The notes beneath the pieces were generated by a model. The model saw only the letters and a list, made by a program, of their open reading frames with translations, was not told the DNA's origin and ran no database searches. Positions 31,454-33,887 of a stretch of 33,887 nucleotides of DNA are shown here, in pieces (within the stretch, counting starts at the first letter, position 1; each line of letters begins with the position of its first letter). Source of the DNA: Candidatus Gastranaerophilales bacterium (GTDB lineage: Bacteria; Cyanobacteriota; Vampirovibrionia; Gastranaerophilales; UBA9971); contig JANQEP010000079.1 in NCBI GenBank assembly GCA_028278305.1, positions 1 to 33,887 on the forward strand, given 5' to 3'. A program made the translations under genes and the position numbers.

Positions 31454-32116
31454 ATGCATATTAATTTTTTTGAAGGACTACCAAAAACAAAAAGAGGTAA
31501 AAGAGTTGAAAAAAGAGAAACTCTTTCTGAAGAACAAATTAAAGTATTAAAAACTTATGGGAAAGAATACTTTGACGGTGAAACAGGTTACGGCGGTTAT
31601 TATTATGACGGGCGGTGGAAACCTGTTGCTGAAGAAATGGTAAAACATTACGGGCTTGAAAAGGACGCCAAAATCCTGGAAGTAGGTTGCGCTAAAGGTT
31701 TTCTTCTATATGAATTTTACAAGCTTGGTTTTAAAAATGTTTATGGCTCAGATATAAGTGAATATGCAATATCTGAGACTCCTGAGGAAATAAGAAATAA
31801 TTGCAAGGCATTAAGCGCAGATTCTTTAGACTATCCTGATAACATGTTTGATTTGGTATTAACCATAGACTGTATTCATAATCTAGATTCTGAAGGCGTG
31901 AAAAATTCTATAAAAGAAATGATGAGAGTTTCTAAAAACAAGAAAAATATTTTTATTCGTGTGGGTTCTTATCGTGATAAAGAAGAATATAATAACATCA
32001 AAACCTGGGCAGTTACCAGTCCTACAATTGATTCGCCGGAACAATGGCTGGAAAGATTTGAAAGATTAGGATATGAAGGTGATTATTACTTTAGATTTAT
32101 GGACGAGTTGAATTAG
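31454..32116 (+). CDS. Class I SAM methyltransferase
   Basis: Methyltransferase with an N-terminal block ETGYGGYYYDGRWKPVAEEM that is common among enzymes of amino-sugar and glycan loci. ILEVGCAKGFLLYEFY is motif I, VYGSDISEYAIS follows with the acidic residue. DNMFDLVLTIDCIHNLD is motif II, and NIFIRVGSYRDKEEY the later strand. All the core motifs are present, so it should be active. GTGAGGAAAAA precedes the ATG as a good ribosome site. It is one of the two methyltransferases between the NeuD-like gene and the second aminotransferase. Target unknown, but N- or O-methylation of an amino sugar fits the context. Confidence 0.87.
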   Translation: MHINFFEGLPKTKRGKRVEKRETLSEEQIKVLKTYGKEYFDGETGYGGYYYDGRWKPVAEEMVKHYGLEKDAKILEVGCAKGFLLYEFYKLGFKNVYGSDISEYAISETPEEIRNNCKALSADSLDYPDNMFDLVLTIDCIHNLDSEGVKNSIKEMMRVSKNKKNIFIRVGSYRDKEEYNNIKTWAVTSPTIDSPEQWLERFERLGYEGDYYFRFMDELN

Positions 32117-32125
32117 GGATAATAA

Positions 32126-32812
32126 ATGGCTAAATTTTTTAAAGATTGGCAGAAAAAAAGACTAATCAAAAAACTGAAAAACAAATATTTTAAAGGTTCT
32201 GATTTTGTCGGGCCTTTTGAAAAAGAATTAATCCCTCAAGCCGTACTGGAAGAGCAGTTTTTGTGGAGCAAGAAAGAATTTTTTAAAGGCACAGTATTGG
32301 ATATGTCAACTCCAAAACACTGGCATGAATACATACATAACCTTCCAACAGTTGAGAAAATCTTAATAAGCAATTTAGATAACGAAGTTATTGAAAAAAT
32401 GGGGAAAAGTTCGAAGGTTGACGTGATCGGGGACTTTTGCGATAGAGAAAACCCTCCTATGCCTGATAATTCAGTTGATACGGTTTTATGTATAAGTATT
32501 CTAGTGCATTGTGTTAACCCGGCTGATATGGTTATAAACCTTAAGAATATTGTAAGGCCCGGTGGAATAATTTTATTTTTAACACCGTTTGCGTATATAG
32601 ACGGACATATGTATCCTGACTACTGGCGTATCGGGAAAGATGGTTATGAACTAATGGCCAGGCAGGCTGATCTTGAAGTTGTTGAAACCGGTGAAATAGT
32701 TGATATGGGTAAATATACAAAATTTGAATTCGGCAATAGCTGTGAGGCCAATAGCTGGCATAGAGGTATTCCCTTTAATAACTGGATGATAGCGAGGAAA
32801 AAGGCCGAATAA
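32126..32812 (+). CDS. Methyltransferase-like protein with degenerate SAM loop
   Basis: A Methyltransf_11-like protein. Strands 1, 4 and 5 are recognisable as TVLDMSTPKHWHEYI, DNSVDTVLCISILVHCVNPAD and RPGGIILFLTPFAY. The Gly-rich SAM loop G-x-G-x-G after strand 1 is missing (MSTPKHWHE instead). DGHMYPDYWRIGKDGYELM is a well-kept block in this type of protein. It may still bind SAM in a modified way, or be a non-catalytic partner of the methyltransferase encoded just upstream. The N-terminus is basic (KDWQKKRLIKKLKNKY). Its stop overlaps the next gene's ATG by one base (TAATG). Confidence 0.7.
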   Translation: MAKFFKDWQKKRLIKKLKNKYFKGSDFVGPFEKELIPQAVLEEQFLWSKKEFFKGTVLDMSTPKHWHEYIHNLPTVEKILISNLDNEVIEKMGKSSKVDVIGDFCDRENPPMPDNSVDTVLCISILVHCVNPADMVINLKNIVRPGGIILFLTPFAYIDGHMYPDYWRIGKDGYELMARQADLEVVETGEIVDMGKYTKFEFGNSCEANSWHRGIPFNNWMIARKKAE

Positions 32813-33887
32813 TGAAAGTCCCCTATGTAAATCTCCCCTCCCGGTATTTAAATATAAAAAAAGAAATCCTGACTAAGATTGACGAGGTTTTATCCGGCGG
32901 GAAATATATTCTCGGCGATTATGTTGAAAAATTTGAACAAAAATTTGCTGATTACTGCGGGGTAAAATGCGCGGTCGGAGTTAACAGCGGTACAGATGCG
33001 CTTGTTTTAGCATTAAAGGCTTATGGCATCGGCAATGGCGATGAGGTTATAACTGCCCCTAATTCCTTTCTGGCCTCAGCTTCCTGTATTGCATTAACAG
33101 GTGCAAAACCTGTTTTTGTTGATGTGAGAGAGGACTTTAATATAGAGCCTGACCTGATAGAAACAGCGATTACCTCAAAAACAAAGGCAATTATCCCTGT
33201 TCATCTAACAGGTAAGCCGGCAGATATGGATAAAATAAATAAAATTGCACAAAAATATAATTTGAAAGTAATAGAGGACGCCGCGCAGGCCTTCGGGGCA
33301 AAGTACAGAGATAATTACACAGGAAACCTTGGAAATGTTGGCTGTTTTAGCTTTCATGTCCTGAAAAACCTTCATTGCTACGGTGACGGCGGCATGATAA
33401 CAACTAATGATGAAAATGTTTATAATCATCTTCTAAAAGCAAGGAATCATGGGCTGTCCGGCAGGTGTGAATGTGATTTCTGGAGTGTAAATAGCAGGCT
33501 TGACGCAGTTCAGGCAGCTATTTTATCAGTAAAAATGAATTATATTGACTCCTGGATTGAGCGTAAAAGAAAAATTGCATCATACTACAATGAAAACCTG
33601 AAAGAAATTGTTGGCGTACCACTTGAAAAAGGTCATGAAAAGCAAGTTTACACTACTTTTATGATAAAATGCAAAAATAAAAATGAACTACAAAAGTACC
33701 TGCTGGATAATGGCGTTGATAGTAAGATTCATTATGAAGTACCAATTCATTTAATGAAAGCAGGATTGCAGGAGGGATACAAGTTGGAAGATTTTCCTGT
33801 TACTGAAAAATTATCAAAGGAAATTTTGAGTTTGCCCATATACCCTGAATTAACAGATGAACAAGTGGATTATGTAGTTTCAAAAAT
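32812..33887 (+). CDS. DegT/DnrJ/EryC1/StrS aminotransferase (copy 2, 3' partial)
   Basis: This gene is absent from the ORF track because it has no stop before the window end. The ATG at 32812 overlaps the previous stop (TAATG). The translation starts VPYVNLPSRYLNIKKEI and has YILGDYVEKFEQKFA, VNSGTDALVLALKA and VIEDAAQAFGAKY (D156). CFSFHVLKNLHCYGDGG carries the PLP Lys (K185), and SRLDAVQAAIL follows. It reads SLPIYPELTDEQVDYVVSK at the edge, so only a few residues are missing. This is a canonical nucleotide-sugar aminotransferase of the QdtB/FdtB/DesV-like sort. Together with the NeuD-like acyltransferase it indicates synthesis of an acylamino sugar. Confidence 0.92.
   Translation, partial: MKVPYVNLPSRYLNIKKEILTKIDEVLSGGKYILGDYVEKFEQKFADYCGVKCAVGVNSGTDALVLALKAYGIGNGDEVITAPNSFLASASCIALTGAKPVFVDVREDFNIEPDLIETAITSKTKAIIPVHLTGKPADMDKINKIAQKYNLKVIEDAAQAFGAKYRDNYTGNLGNVGCFSFHVLKNLHCYGDGGMITTNDENVYNHLLKARNHGLSGRCECDFWSVNSRLDAVQAAILSVKMNYIDSWIERKRKIASYYNENLKEIVGVPLEKGHEKQVYTTFMIKCKNKNELQKYLLDNGVDSKIHYEVPIHLMKAGLQEGYKLEDFPVTEKLSKEILSLPIYPELTDEQVDYVVSK

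Noticed and set aside
33205-33429. 74-residue minus-strand ORF
   Set aside because: It is antisense to the aminotransferase gene that runs off the window end; that gene has a full set of family motifs.
1-33887. CRISPR array, tRNA, rRNA, insertion sequence or prophage
   Set aside because: No regularly spaced repeats, cloverleaf sequence, transposase or integrase motif was seen on either strand.

Overview
This window looks like part of a surface-glycan (O-antigen, capsule or glycoprotein-glycan type) biosynthesis locus of an AT-rich diderm bacterium. Lipid A kinase LpxK and a heptosyltransferase imply an LPS-bearing outer membrane. I could not fix the phylum. No rRNA, tRNA, CRISPR array, transposase or phage gene is visible. 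No Wzx/Wzy flippase/polymerase or ABC exporter is present either, so the locus probably continues outside the window.

Layout. 1-3330: a 5'-partial secreted nuclease (+), then a minus-strand lipid A/core pair (lpxK, GT9 heptosyltransferase) and a transglutaminase-like protein carrying a short dispersed repeat inside its reading frame. 3426-4481: two plus-strand proteins of unknown function. 4469-9027 (-): GT2, methyltransferase, HlpA-like nucleotide-sugar transferase and two GT8 paralogues, nearly all overlapping. 9062-14356 (+): the tail of a lost sulfotransferase gene, then FkbM methyltransferase, GT61, GT2, a GT-D-like protein, a second FkbM methyltransferase and a Methyltransf_24 enzyme. 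14441-15358 (-): a third GT8. 15373-16197 (+): a GT2. 16152-18268 (-): a GT17/methyltransferase-like fusion and a DXD glycosyltransferase. 18284-21934 (+): GT4, two tandem sulfotransferases (the second lacking a normal start codon) and a methyltransferase.

21940-24911 (-): a tightly coupled heptose-precursor operon (GmhA-like isomerase, GmhB-like phosphatase, transaldolase-like protein) ending in a radical SAM/SPASM protein. 24986-33887 (+): GT-B-like protein, FemAB-like acyltransferase, DegT aminotransferase, B12-binding radical SAM protein, a second SPASM radical SAM protein, NeuD/PglD-like acyltransferase, two methyltransferases and a second DegT aminotransferase running off the window.

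Taken together, the genes could build a heptose-containing, amino-sugar-containing glycan decorated by methylation, sulfation, acylation and radical-SAM chemistry. The strand changes ten times, usually with almost no spacer. There are paralogue families (GT8 x3, sulfotransferase x2 plus a remnant, FkbM x2, SPASM x2, DegT x2, WcaE-like GT2 x2) and visible differences in base composition between blocks. This suggests a mosaic locus assembled by repeated gene-cassette exchange. The most interesting items are the sulfotransferase family (remnant, AUU/AUA start, patchy identity), the radical-SAM-rich amino-sugar/heptose block, the GT17-degenerate methyltransferase fusion, and the divergent starts with a shared palindromic -10-like element.
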